Origin: Nitrospirota bacterium
GTDB taxonomy: Bacteria; Nitrospirota; Thermodesulfovibrionia; Thermodesulfovibrionales; Dissulfurispiraceae
DNA: 62,144 nt
Direction of reading: 5' to 3'
Assembly (NCBI GenBank): GCA_015233655.1
Contig: JADFXI010000003.1
Location: 1-62,144, forward strand
The notes beneath the pieces are model-generated. The model was given only the letters and a program-made list of their open reading frames with translations. It did no database searches and was not told the origin of the DNA. Below are positions 18,981-29,006 of the stretch, piece after piece (position 1 is the first letter of the stretch; each line of letters starts with the position of its first letter). The position numbers and the translations under genes are program-made.

Positions 18981-20429
18981 TCAGCCGAGAAACCCTTTAA
19001 TGCGCGCATTAACTAGATTTAAAGCCATGCGAAACCTGTTCTTCAGGCCATCGGACTTGAAAACCCATTCCTTATAAAAAACGGGACTCAACAGAAAAAA
19101 CTTGCCGAATCTTCTCTGAAACTTTCTCCTCGCAAAAAATGAGTGGATATAATAGAATGAGTCCAGTATTTCTTCTTCTGTTAGAAATTCGGTCTTCATA
19201 ACAGGGCGGTAATCGGTCGAATACGTTGGTGATGTAACGTAGCGTGACCAATCCTCTGAATTGATCAGCCCCTTATCCTTTGCTATATGGTATAGTTCGG
19301 TCCCCGGGAATGGACAGGCGATGGAAACCATGACGTCATCGCCAATTTCTTTGAGGAGTTTTACTGTCATCTTTGCAGACTCTTTCGTCTCACCCAAATT
19401 GCCCACCATAGTAAAAGTTCCTGTTGAGAGTCCTATGTCCCGTGCTGTAATGTGAGCATCCCTGATCTGTTGGTCCGTTATATTTTTTCTCATTCGCTTT
19501 CTGACGTTTAAATCGCCGGACTCTACACCAAAGTCAACGCGCACACAGCCGGCATCCTTTATGGCCTGCAGCATTTCTCTGTCCACAGTATTTACACGGG
19601 CATTAGCCATCCACCTGAATGGTATACCGCTTTCTTTAATAAGATTGCAAAACTCAAGGACCCGCACTTTCTGAACAGTAAAAAGATCGTCGACAAAGTC
19701 AAAGCTGAGCATGCCATAATTCTTGTGCAAATAAATAATCTCGTCAAAAATGTTCCTGGCGCTGCGGGCCCTGAACTTTCTTGCAAAGATGGTGTGAGAA
19801 TCGCAAAAGGTGCAAAAATTAGGGCATCCACGGCTCGAAAGCAACGCGAACACAGGCGCGTCGCTATTCGCCGTTATATGAAACACCTTATATGCAGACA
19901 TATTAAAATATTCCCACGCAGGAAAAGGAAGGCTGTCCAGGTCTTTTATAAACTCGCGGTCCGGAGTCTGAATAATTTCAGCCCCTCTTTTAAAACAGAG
20001 CCCCCTGACCTCGCCTATGTCGGTTCCACTGGAAAAAGCGCCCGCAAGTTCTCTCAAAGTTGTTTCCCCCTCCCCTCTTACAATAATGTCCAGGGCCGGG
20101 ATTTCGAGCAATGTCCTCTCCGGGATCGATGAAGGATGAGGGCCGCCGGCAATCAAAGGGGTATCCGGCAGAACATTCTTGATCAGCACTGAAAGCCTCT
20201 GCGCATCGGCAAACTGATTCGTCATGAATGATAGGCCGACCATAAGCCATTTTCTCGAAACAAGGAAATCTTTGAAATCATCGTCTGCAACAGGCTTAAC
20301 ATTGAAGTCCTGAATGCAGGGTTCAAACCCGGCTTGCCTCACATAAGCCGCGAGATAGGCGAGTCCCAGCGGGGGGCTTTTCCGCGGGTACGAATAGTTG
20401 GGATATATCAATAAAATATCTTTGCTCAT
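18981..20429 (-). CDS. B12-binding-domain radical SAM protein
   Basis: N-terminal B12-binding-like domain 'LLIYPNYSYPRKSPPLGLAYLAAYVRQAG', radical SAM GCPNFCTFC. ATGA overlap with upstream gene places start at 20429. Confidence 0.85.
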   Translation of the reverse strand: MSKDILLIYPNYSYPRKSPPLGLAYLAAYVRQAGFEPCIQDFNVKPVADDDFKDFLVSRKWLMVGLSFMTNQFADAQRLSVLIKNVLPDTPLIAGGPHPSSIPERTLLEIPALDIIVRGEGETTLRELAGAFSSGTDIGEVRGLCFKRGAEIIQTPDREFIKDLDSLPFPAWEYFNMSAYKVFHITANSDAPVFALLSSRGCPNFCTFCDSHTIFARKFRARSARNIFDEIIYLHKNYGMLSFDFVDDLFTVQKVRVLEFCNLIKESGIPFRWMANARVNTVDREMLQAIKDAGCVRVDFGVESGDLNVRKRMRKNITDQQIRDAHITARDIGLSTGTFTMVGNLGETKESAKMTVKLLKEIGDDVMVSIACPFPGTELYHIAKDKGLINSEDWSRYVTSPTYSTDYRPVMKTEFLTEEEILDSFYYIHSFFARRKFQRRFGKFFLLSPVFYKEWVFKSDGLKNRFRMALNLVNARIKGFLG

Positions 20430-21421
20430 CAAAACCACTTCAACTTGAAATATATTTTCCATGCCTGTGAAAGAACACGGTATATCGGATTGTGCAGTTG
20501 ACCGTTCCACCTTTCGGCAAACCGCCGAAAAACATCTTCACCTGTGAGAGCATACATGGCCTGCATCTGCACAACATGAAGTTTCTGATAATAAATGCTG
20601 CTGGGCATGGTGGGCTGTCCGCTGCCGTTGAATTTGACCAGATCGTAGCTTGTCCAGAATCCGAGGTCATAATACCTAAGATTATCAATTAGTGTCCTTA
20701 CGCAGCTGTCCCACAATTCCCGGGCGTAGGGATCATTGAAAAAAAGAGCATAATCCCTTATTCCCCATAAGGCCCAGACCAACCCGTTAAGAACATGGTT
20801 GGGTGGTTCTACTATGTATTCCTCCAGCCACACGTACCCCCGGAAATCGTTCAGCACGCCGCCGGGATGTCGATGCGCTAGATATTTAAACGAATTAAAT
20901 GCCTTGTGAGCGGCGTGCAAGTAACGATCATCATTGCTGAACTGATAAGCTCGAAGGCATACGGATATTCCCTGTCCCTGGGCAAGAGCGGACCGCCAGG
21001 GAGAGGTAAGGTAGTTGCGCATTTCAAATGGGAATGTATATTCCCATAATAGCACATCATCCTCGACCAATCTGCCGTGATCCAGAAAAAAAGCGGCTTG
21101 AGTCAGGAAATCGGCCTTACAATCTTCTCCGGACAGCACCTTGTCGTAATATCCCAGGGCGAGCTGGGCTATGGCATTGGGATTGTACTGCAGGCCCAGA
21201 TCGCCTTTGTAATCCAGCATGATTACCCCCTGTTCATCGAGGGTCGTAATCAAGCCAACTTTATCTTCATAGTTTTGAGGGTAGGCGTGCAAAGATTTTC
21301 GGTGCTCTTCACTAATAACATTTACCCTAAGCGTTGTATGCCAGAATTTCAGGTTTGAACTATTGTAATGCAAAAAATACGAGGAGATTATTCTCTTCAG
21401 ATATGCATACTTCGCTCTCAT
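20429..21421 (-). CDS. D-glucuronyl C5-epimerase-like protein
   Basis: 'PWRSALAQGQGISVCLRAYQFSND', 'YIVEPPNHVLNGLVWALWGIRDYALF', 'GFWTSYDL', 'YYQKLHVVQMQAMYALTGE' match the C5-epimerase C-terminal family (PF06662-type). Confidence 0.8.
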   Translation of the reverse strand: MRAKYAYLKRIISSYFLHYNSSNLKFWHTTLRVNVISEEHRKSLHAYPQNYEDKVGLITTLDEQGVIMLDYKGDLGLQYNPNAIAQLALGYYDKVLSGEDCKADFLTQAAFFLDHGRLVEDDVLLWEYTFPFEMRNYLTSPWRSALAQGQGISVCLRAYQFSNDDRYLHAAHKAFNSFKYLAHRHPGGVLNDFRGYVWLEEYIVEPPNHVLNGLVWALWGIRDYALFFNDPYARELWDSCVRTLIDNLRYYDLGFWTSYDLVKFNGSGQPTMPSSIYYQKLHVVQMQAMYALTGEDVFRRFAERWNGQLHNPIYRVLSQAWKIYFKLKWF

Positions 21422-21431
21422 TTATTATTGC

Positions 21432-23333
21432 TCAGAACCTTTCGCCGTCGATAAACATTCTTGCCCATTCCTCAATTAAATAAACAGACAGCAAGAGATA
21501 GTGGACATCGTTTCGGTTGCTTTCCACATCCTGAAAAAGTTTCTGCACCGACTTCGGAGAAAACCATCCCCGGCGGCGCAACGCCTCGTCACTGAGGACC
21601 GAACGGATTTGTTCGTGCAGCGGACCGAGCATCCACTCGCGCACCGGGGCCACAAATCCGGTTTTCGGCCTGTAAATCACCTCGGCAGGAAGAAACGGCT
21701 CCATAGAGCGTTTGAATATATATTTTCCGGTCATTCCTTTTTGTTTAAAATTGCCCGGAATCGCAAATGCCAACCTCACCAGATTAACGTCTATAAGAGG
21801 CACTCGTATTTCAACGCCTCGCGCCATCCCCATTTTATCGGTGTAATTCAGGTTATGGTCCGCGAGAAAAAAACGGGTATCGAGAAACAACATTTTGTCG
21901 ATGGGGTCTGTTCCCGGAAAAGTTTGCAGAGCATCCCGCATTACGCGTAACGGATCATGGCCCCGAAGTCTCCTGCGCATGTCATCGTGAAGGAGATTCA
22001 TGGCGTACTGCTCCGGCGCCCATGTAAAATATCGGAACAGACGCTGCTCTTCAGTTTCGTCGGCATATCTGAACATCCTTTTAAATCTTCGACCCAATGC
22101 GCCGGACGAGGGCGAGAGTTCACTGAGAAGCTGCAATCCGGAACGTACGGTAGAAGGCATCCATCCCCACCATTTTTCGAGGTGTAAGGCAGCGTGTCTT
22201 CTATACCCCGAAAAGATATCATCTCCGCCGGCACCGGAAAGCAGTACATAATCGCCGTTGGCGCGGGCAGCTTCGGCAATGAGCAGTACATTCAGCGGGG
22301 CCAAATCAGCCTGCGGTTCATCCAAATGCCAGACCATCTCGCGAACACGACCCAGTACCGAATCTTCCAGCACAACTTCCTGGAGTTCCACTCCAATATG
22401 GCGGGCCGCTTTACGCGCATAATCAAGGTCGTTAACCATGCCCTCCCATTTTCGTCCGTCAGCATAATTTATGGTATAGCATCGGGATATGCGGCGCCCG
22501 TCCTTCTCTGCCATACTAACTACGGCACTGGAATCGAGACCGCCTGACAGAAATGCCCCTACAGGGACATCACTGACAAGCTGGGACTGAACAGAGCGGT
22601 GCAATTGCTCCCTTAAAAGTTCCAGAACAGCGGCCTCGCCCTTGCCGGTCAGGCCGTCTGCAGGTCTCACTTCAACCGTGTGCTCGACAACAGGAGTACA
22701 ACCTATCTGAACGCTTATGGTCTGTCCGGGGGGAAGTTTGCGCACTTCTGAAAACAAGGTCCCTGGGCCGGGGGTCCATAAATAGAGCAGGGTCTCAAAA
22801 ACCGCTTTTTCGTCTATCTCCCTGGAAAAGTCCTTCCAGCACAAAAAACTCTTTATTTCTGATGCAAAAAGAAATGCATCCTTTCGAGCCATAAAATATA
22901 GAGGTTTTACGCCCAATGGGTCACGGGACAAGAACAATTTCCGCTCTCTGTTGTCCCATATGGCAAATGCCCAAATCCCATCAAGAGCTTTCGCGCAAGC
23001 AGGCCCCTGTTCATGGAATAGATTCAAAAGCACCTCTGTATCCGTAGTTGAACGGAATTGATATCCCTTAGATTCAAGCCCGCATCTCAACTCGCGGTAG
23101 TTATATATCTCGCCGTTATAGGTGATACAAAATCTCCCTTCAGCATCCCACATAGGCTGCTTGCCTCTGTCGCTCAGGTCGAGAATGGAGAGGCGATTGT
23201 GTCCAAGAGACAGAGGGAGTGCAGGATCGGACCAGCACTCGGATGCATCAGGACCCCTATGCCGCATAATACCCATCATCTCTTTGATAAGACTCTCATC
23301 TTTTAGTCCAAGGTAGCCGGCTATTCCGCACAT
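21432..23333 (-). CDS. asnB: Asparagine synthase (glutamine-hydrolysing) family amidotransferase
   Basis: MCGIAGYLG N-terminal Cys nucleophile, 'SGGLDSSAVVS' PP-loop, 'LSGAGGDDIFSGY'. Confidence 0.9.
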   Translation of the reverse strand: MCGIAGYLGLKDESLIKEMMGIMRHRGPDASECWSDPALPLSLGHNRLSILDLSDRGKQPMWDAEGRFCITYNGEIYNYRELRCGLESKGYQFRSTTDTEVLLNLFHEQGPACAKALDGIWAFAIWDNRERKLFLSRDPLGVKPLYFMARKDAFLFASEIKSFLCWKDFSREIDEKAVFETLLYLWTPGPGTLFSEVRKLPPGQTISVQIGCTPVVEHTVEVRPADGLTGKGEAAVLELLREQLHRSVQSQLVSDVPVGAFLSGGLDSSAVVSMAEKDGRRISRCYTINYADGRKWEGMVNDLDYARKAARHIGVELQEVVLEDSVLGRVREMVWHLDEPQADLAPLNVLLIAEAARANGDYVLLSGAGGDDIFSGYRRHAALHLEKWWGWMPSTVRSGLQLLSELSPSSGALGRRFKRMFRYADETEEQRLFRYFTWAPEQYAMNLLHDDMRRRLRGHDPLRVMRDALQTFPGTDPIDKMLFLDTRFFLADHNLNYTDKMGMARGVEIRVPLIDVNLVRLAFAIPGNFKQKGMTGKYIFKRSMEPFLPAEVIYRPKTGFVAPVREWMLGPLHEQIRSVLSDEALRRRGWFSPKSVQKLFQDVESNRNDVHYLLLSVYLIEEWARMFIDGERF

Positions 23334-24418
23334 AGTCTGTTATAAATATTTGCTAATCTCGGAATAACAGCAGAACAGGAATATAGAGTTTTGCTCTTGT
23401 CTTTATTATAGTTGCCCATCTGTATCCTTAAATCAGGGCTTGCAATAAGGTTGCGTATCCCCTTCACAAAGCCGTCGACATCTCCAATCTCGAATAAATA
23501 CCCACCTTTACCGTCGTCTATCATCTCGGGGATAGCGCCTACGCGTGTTGAGATAACCGGCAGGCCCACAGCCATAGCCTCAAGGACTGAGTAAGGGAAT
23601 CCCTCCGTATGAGAGGGAAGAAAAAAAAGATCGGAATTGCACATCTCCTCAATCACTGTCGGATTATTCATAAGGCCCATTATTTTGATGTTGCCGGGCA
23701 GCTGACCAGTGATCGCTTTCACATCGGCTGTCTCAGCCCCTATCAAATCAAAATGAATATAAGGGAGTCTCCTTGCAGTTTCCACAATTTCGGCAAGCCC
23801 CTTTGCAAATGCAAGCCCTGCGACAAATAGGACCCTTGCGTGCTCACGCGAAGTCCCATAATAATGCACCCGATTTGTGAAAACGTCATCCGGGAGAAAG
23901 TTGGGTATCTGTTCACATCTGACAGACGCAACTATTTTTTTAATGTATTCATAGGACTTCAAGTTTTCAGCAATATTCACATTGGACAGACGAATCAAAA
24001 GATCCAATGCATTATGAAAGCTCTTGCCCGATGGCTCCGGAATGTTACCTCTAAAATGACTTACCATAGGAATTCCACACAACCTCACGATAAGTGCACA
24101 GAACGTGTCGCGAAAAACGCCTACTTTTGAAAGGCTGCAGCTTAAATGTACGACATCAGGGCGATTCTTTGCGAGGTGATATACAAGCGATCCCATTATG
24201 TTCAGCAGCCTTAATTGTTCACTTGCAGAAAAAGTTACATTATCAAAGAAACCGCGCCCGCCGCGTATTCTTGTGTCAACAATGTAAAGGTCATACTGAG
24301 AGGCCAGTTCACTCTCAAGCACCAGCTTTGTCCATGAAGCTATCCCTCCCTGAGGCGGCGGCAGTGGAGATATAAACAACACTCGCTTACTTTTTTTATT
24401 TTTCTCCGGTTCTTTCAT
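23321..24418 (-). CDS. Glycosyltransferase family 4
   Basis: 'FISPLPPPQGGIASWTKLV', 'LFFLPSHTEGFPYSVLEAMAVGLPVISTRVGAIPEMI'. Confidence 0.87.
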   Translation of the reverse strand: MKEPEKNKKSKRVLFISPLPPPQGGIASWTKLVLESELASQYDLYIVDTRIRGGRGFFDNVTFSASEQLRLLNIMGSLVYHLAKNRPDVVHLSCSLSKVGVFRDTFCALIVRLCGIPMVSHFRGNIPEPSGKSFHNALDLLIRLSNVNIAENLKSYEYIKKIVASVRCEQIPNFLPDDVFTNRVHYYGTSREHARVLFVAGLAFAKGLAEIVETARRLPYIHFDLIGAETADVKAITGQLPGNIKIMGLMNNPTVIEEMCNSDLFFLPSHTEGFPYSVLEAMAVGLPVISTRVGAIPEMIDDGKGGYLFEIGDVDGFVKGIRNLIASPDLRIQMGNYNKDKSKTLYSCSAVIPRLANIYNRLCAE

Positions 24419-24524
24419 TCAGAGTTTTTGTAGAATTCAGCGGCCGGCATATCTGAAACCCCGCAATTTTTCTTCAGTTCGGAAGGCTATCGCATCAATT
24501 GAGCGCAGATATGTTTGTTGTGCT

Positions 24525-25463
24525 TCAGCCACACTTAAACTTAACACGTTCCGGGAAATCCTTTGCGTAAGAAGATATAGTAAGCTTCAATCCTTCTTTT
24601 AAGGGGATGCAAGGCTCAAAACCAAGTATCCCCTTCGCTTTTTGAATGTCCAGTATGCTGGCCGCAATGTCATTTTTACGATTTCTCACGTAGGTTACAT
24701 CCATTGCTATATCGGTTAATTGCCGCAGCTCACCAAGGACATCATTAATGGATATGCCCTTACCGCTTCCAATATTAAAGACATCTTCGTCAGAATTCGA
24801 TTCTGCCAACAGATGACATGCTTTAATAACATCATCAATATGTATAAAGTCACGAATGGCACTTCCATCTCCATGTACGATGACGGAGGCCCCTGTAAGC
24901 AGTTTGCCTATGGCAATAGCAATAAAACCCTGCCTCCCAAAAATATTTTGGCCCCCGCCATATGGGTTCGCCAGCCTCATTATCTTGCAATCAAGGCCGT
25001 ACTGGTATTTATAAAGCTTCAAATACTTCTCGATAGTCAGCTTGTGAATCCCGTGTGAACTGATCGGGTCAGTTGATGCGGATTCGTGGACCGGCAAGTT
25101 GCGCTTGATGCCGTAAACCGATGCCGAAGAGATAAATACGACCCTCCCGACGTGTTCACGTAAGCATAGTTTTAATAAACTGATGGTCTGTACAACATTA
25201 TTCATGATTTCTTCGTTTTCATCGACTGCATCACCCGGAACGGTGCTGGATATAAGATGGAAAACCACGTCTGCTCCTGTGATTGCATGACGCACAGCGT
25301 CTGGTTCTCCGAATGATCCTTCTATCCATTCGATTCCATCAGGAAGTTTGTCATAGGGAGAATTGCGATCGAGCACATGCAGCAGATGCCCCGAACCGGC
25401 ATATGAATTCAAAAGGTTCTTTCCAATAAAACCTGCGCCCAGGATTGCGATCTTTTTTACCAT
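24525..25463 (-). CDS. NAD-dependent epimerase/dehydratase (UDP-glucose 4-epimerase-like)
   Basis: 'ILGAGFIGKNLLNSYAG', 'SSASVYG', 'HGIHKLTIEKYL', 'GDGSAIRDFIHIDDVI'. Confidence 0.85.
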   Translation of the reverse strand: MVKKIAILGAGFIGKNLLNSYAGSGHLLHVLDRNSPYDKLPDGIEWIEGSFGEPDAVRHAITGADVVFHLISSTVPGDAVDENEEIMNNVVQTISLLKLCLREHVGRVVFISSASVYGIKRNLPVHESASTDPISSHGIHKLTIEKYLKLYKYQYGLDCKIMRLANPYGGGQNIFGRQGFIAIAIGKLLTGASVIVHGDGSAIRDFIHIDDVIKACHLLAESNSDEDVFNIGSGKGISINDVLGELRQLTDIAMDVTYVRNRKNDIAASILDIQKAKGILGFEPCIPLKEGLKLTISSYAKDFPERVKFKCG

Positions 25464-26720
25464 CTAAGCCTGCTTACCGTAAGAACGTGCCGTAAGAAGT
25501 GCGCCAAACCAATAAAACCAGTATATGATCGCGGGATTTACGGATCTTAATGGGGTATCCACATTAAAATCAACTATGGCCTGAATTGAAACTATGCCGA
25601 GCCACCAAATGATGAATCTTTGCTCGGGATTTTTGTTGACGTCATCTATACCTCTCATCATGTATTTATAATAGGCTATGAAAAACAGGGCATACGCCGA
25701 AAGGAGAATTATTCCGCCATACTGAAAATAGTCTACATACTGATTATGAACGCTGCCTCCTATAGGACCTAAAATGCTGCGGCCGGAATCGGTAATCTCG
25801 GTTCCTCCGAATAGGTTGCCGTAGATAAAATGGGCCGGTTCCTTAACTATATTTTCCGACACCGCTGCATAATGGGCCCACCTCGTAGCATCACTGAACA
25901 TGTGTGATGAAATACGACCATGGCCGGAAAAAAACCACATCAGTAGAGAAATTATCAGAACTGAAGCCGCTTTTATCACTCTTTTATCCTTATTTACAAC
26001 GGCAAAATAGAATACCATTGCCGAAACAAAAGATATGGTTGCAGCTTTTACTTCGCAGAGATAGACATACGAGAAAACAAACAAATAAACAGGCACAAAC
26101 ACCTTCTTCCCGTATTTTAGCCAATAAGGCAGAGCAAACATGAAAACAGCGGATATTATTAAGGGGTAGTATACGAAAATTTGATTTATCCCCCATAGCG
26201 GGGTTTCAGGGACCATACCTCTTACAGTTGAAACCAGCCCCACCATATAATACGAATAAGCCATATGTAACAACATATTGACTATATATATCTTTGAAAT
26301 AAAGCCGCAGGCAGTTATAAAATCCATCTGCCTGTATTTAAAAAACCATAAGGCAAGAACAATACCCAGATATCCGGATGAAAATTGAGCAGATAAAATA
26401 AAAGGGACCGGGGTCCCGGAAATTATCCAGCCGATGAGTCCCATGGCTGTAGAAACTAAAAACAGAATTAAAACAGGCCGTACTATAGCAGGGACATACG
26501 CCTTCCCGTTTCTTAGGAAATTCAAAATAATGAAAAGAGCAATTAATACCCCGATAAAAAAAGTCAGCGGCAAAACTAATCCTCCTTGTTGCAGCGAATA
26601 AATATCTCCGATATTAGTCCTCTGACCACGGTATATGCCTGAGGTTGTAAAAAATACCGGGACAAAGACAAGAAGCCATAGTTTGTCGCGGAATGTCAAT
26701 TTGCAGATTTCATTGCTCAT
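25464..26720 (-). CDS. O-antigen polymerase-like multi-TM protein
   Basis: Multiple TM helices, 'GPIGGSVHNQYVDYFQYGGIILLSAYALFF'. Met at 26720 forms ATGA with upstream GT2. Confidence 0.65.
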   Translation of the reverse strand: MSNEICKLTFRDKLWLLVFVPVFFTTSGIYRGQRTNIGDIYSLQQGGLVLPLTFFIGVLIALFIILNFLRNGKAYVPAIVRPVLILFLVSTAMGLIGWIISGTPVPFILSAQFSSGYLGIVLALWFFKYRQMDFITACGFISKIYIVNMLLHMAYSYYMVGLVSTVRGMVPETPLWGINQIFVYYPLIISAVFMFALPYWLKYGKKVFVPVYLFVFSYVYLCEVKAATISFVSAMVFYFAVVNKDKRVIKAASVLIISLLMWFFSGHGRISSHMFSDATRWAHYAAVSENIVKEPAHFIYGNLFGGTEITDSGRSILGPIGGSVHNQYVDYFQYGGIILLSAYALFFIAYYKYMMRGIDDVNKNPEQRFIIWWLGIVSIQAIVDFNVDTPLRSVNPAIIYWFYWFGALLTARSYGKQA

Positions 26721-27619
26721 TGGGTTTGCTTGCCTATCATCGAAAAAACAAGTTGCGTAATGCAAAATAGTGCCTTGCATCTTATTTCCGGCACAGATGA
26801 TCGCACCGCCTTTTTGAACTGAGCAAGGGCAGCTTCACGATTATCAAGCTTTTGTTGGATCCTCCCAATGCCGTAGCTCACAACGGCTTCCGCCTGCACA
26901 CAATCCTTTTTATTATTCAAATATGCGATATGCCTGTCATAGACAGCTTTGAGACGCATGGCATGCTTCTCGGTCGCTGCTGTAGCATTTCCATCCGCCA
27001 ACCAGTAGCCCCCCAGTTTTTTTGGAATAAATATGAACCGTTCAGTTATCCGGGAAATACGTAACCAAAGATCGAAGTCTTCAACAGCGATAAGAGATTT
27101 CTCCTCGGAGAAGCATCCAATTTTCTCAGCTATGTCCTTTCGCACGGTTACGCTGGAAGTGCTCAAGGCGTTGCCGCGTATCATTAAATCAACGAATACC
27201 GGGGACTTGACCTGCCTCCCATTCAAACTCCTCAGAAAGGATTTGCCCTTTGGAGTATGTATATTCAGGCCGTGGTAGACAACGTCCGCTTGCTCCAAAT
27301 AATTACAGACTGTCTCCAGCTTTGCAGGATGCCACCAGTCGTCCGAATCCAAAAAAGATATCCATTCCCCTGCTGCTTTCCTGATGCCTAAATTTCTCGA
27401 TGCAGCGATAATCCCGTTATTCCTGATTGCATGCCAGCTTACCCTGTCATCCTTGTATGAAGCCAGTATTTCGGCGGTATGGTCACTGGAATGGTTGTCG
27501 ATAACAATCACTTCAAAGTTGCCGAACGTCTGCGCCAGCACCGAATCCACTGCCCTTCGGAGCAGGTCTGCTCGGTTGAAAGTAGGAATAATTACACTAA
27601 ACAGAGGCATTTGCTTCAA
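26717..27619 (-). CDS. Glycosyltransferase family 2
   Basis: 'SVIIPTFNRADLLRRAVDSVLAQTFGNFEVIVIDNHSSD', 'ISFLDSDDWWHPAKLE'. Confidence 0.92.
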   Translation of the reverse strand: MKQMPLFSVIIPTFNRADLLRRAVDSVLAQTFGNFEVIVIDNHSSDHTAEILASYKDDRVSWHAIRNNGIIAASRNLGIRKAAGEWISFLDSDDWWHPAKLETVCNYLEQADVVYHGLNIHTPKGKSFLRSLNGRQVKSPVFVDLMIRGNALSTSSVTVRKDIAEKIGCFSEEKSLIAVEDFDLWLRISRITERFIFIPKKLGGYWLADGNATAATEKHAMRLKAVYDRHIAYLNNKKDCVQAEAVVSYGIGRIQQKLDNREAALAQFKKAVRSSVPEIRCKALFCITQLVFSMIGKQTQ

Positions 27620-28560
27620 CAGTTCCCGGCATAGAGCCGTAATGTTTCATCTATTTCGTGATTAACTCTGTTCAACCACGTAAAGCCCATCTTAGCAAGC
27701 CGGTCCACGCTGAAGCGAAATGAATTCTGGCTGGACTGCATGCTTTGTTCAGGAACCACAATCCGCGGCTTAAATCCGAACAGATTCAGAGTACGATCTG
27801 CTATCATCTCAGCCACCTCCAATGCGCTGAAATGAAGTTCGCTCCCAAGATGAATCACGCCGTCAGCCGGCCATCCCTCCTGAAAGAGTGAAAGATACTC
27901 CACTGCCCTCACAGCATCTTCCATAGTGATAAAATTTCGCTTTGCCGTCCCCGACGAGCGCAGATGCAGTTCCCGGATAGTGACGGCCTGTCTGCAAAGG
28001 TCGTTGAATACCAGAGATGTGCAGGGCACGTCAGCTCCCATTGCAGCCCCGAAAGAATTGGACAATCTCACACAAAGAGCATTGATCTTTTTCTGGTGTT
28101 TAAAAAGCCGGAGTACCTCTTCTCCCAGGTGTTTTCCAAGTGCATAGGGGTGGACCGGCATCGGGACTGTGTCTTCCCGGATCTCGCCCTTTGCGTTGCA
28201 ACCATAAACATGAAACGTTGAAACATACAGGAGGGCAGGGCGGGCAATGCTGCCGCAAAGGGCTTCCATAGTGTTCCAGACAAACTCTCCTCCGGCCCTC
28301 AATGCATCTAGAGGAGAACGCTCTGCCGCTTCCGCATCAGGAGCCGACAGATACACAACCACATCTTTGTCAGACAGATGCTTAAGAATATCGGCGGGAT
28401 TCGACAACTCGAGATGGACAATCTCATGGGCAACTGCCCAGCCGGGGACTTCTCCCATATTACGTCTTGTGGAAACAGTTACCCGATGACCTCTGGAACT
28501 AAGATAGGCGGCAAGTCTGCCCCCCAGATACCCAATCCCGCCCACAAGCAGGAAATTCAT
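27616..28560 (-). CDS. NAD-dependent epimerase/dehydratase
   Basis: 'LLVGGIGYLGGRLAAYL', 'YVSTFHVYG', 'HPYALGKHLGEE'; ATGA start at 28560. Confidence 0.8.
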   Translation of the reverse strand: MNFLLVGGIGYLGGRLAAYLSSRGHRVTVSTRRNMGEVPGWAVAHEIVHLELSNPADILKHLSDKDVVVYLSAPDAEAAERSPLDALRAGGEFVWNTMEALCGSIARPALLYVSTFHVYGCNAKGEIREDTVPMPVHPYALGKHLGEEVLRLFKHQKKINALCVRLSNSFGAAMGADVPCTSLVFNDLCRQAVTIRELHLRSSGTAKRNFITMEDAVRAVEYLSLFQEGWPADGVIHLGSELHFSALEVAEMIADRTLNLFGFKPRIVVPEQSMQSSQNSFRFSVDRLAKMGFTWLNRVNHEIDETLRLYAGNC

Positions 28561-29006
28561 CTGTGCTTCAGTTCCCAACTATACGGTATCCCGCCATCAA
28601 AGGGATCGCGCCTAATGACCTCCGCAGAATCATGAGGCAGCGACGAGCAATCCGCAACTATAGCCATCTCCATGCCGATTCCCTTATACCCATTCCAAAC
28701 AAGCGGAGGAATAGTAACGAGGCAATAGTTATCAGCGCCCAGGAAAAATTCCTGGATCTCACCCTTTGTCGGGCTATTGTCACGATCATCATACAGTACA
28801 AGTTTTATCCTTCCATGGGGGACCGCCAGATTCAACACCATACTCTTGTGCAGATGCCAGCCTTTAATGGCCCCAGGATATACGCAGGAGAAATATATCT
28901 CGCCGAATCCCGAAAACCCTTCTGCGTCACACCTAAGCATATGCATAATTTTCCCGCGCTCGTCAGGAATCTGACGAAGTTGGCGCACCCTCACTCCCTC
29001 GATCAT
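28557..29006 (-). CDS. RmlC/WxcM-like cupin (dTDP-4-dehydrorhamnose 3,5-epimerase related)
   Basis: 'RQIPDERGKIMHMLRCD', 'AIKGWHLHKSMVLNLAVPHGRIKLVLYDDRDNSPTKG'. Confidence 0.75.
   Translation of the reverse strand: MIEGVRVRQLRQIPDERGKIMHMLRCDAEGFSGFGEIYFSCVYPGAIKGWHLHKSMVLNLAVPHGRIKLVLYDDRDNSPTKGEIQEFFLGADNYCLVTIPPLVWNGYKGIGMEMAIVADCSSLPHDSAEVIRRDPFDGGIPYSWELKHR

Noticed and set aside
9600-23333. PEP-CTERM/exosortase-associated EPS locus (asparagine synthase and GT4 are reminiscent)
   Set aside because: No exosortase, PEP-CTERM protein, Wza/Wzc or PrsK/PrsR-like genes recognised in the window.
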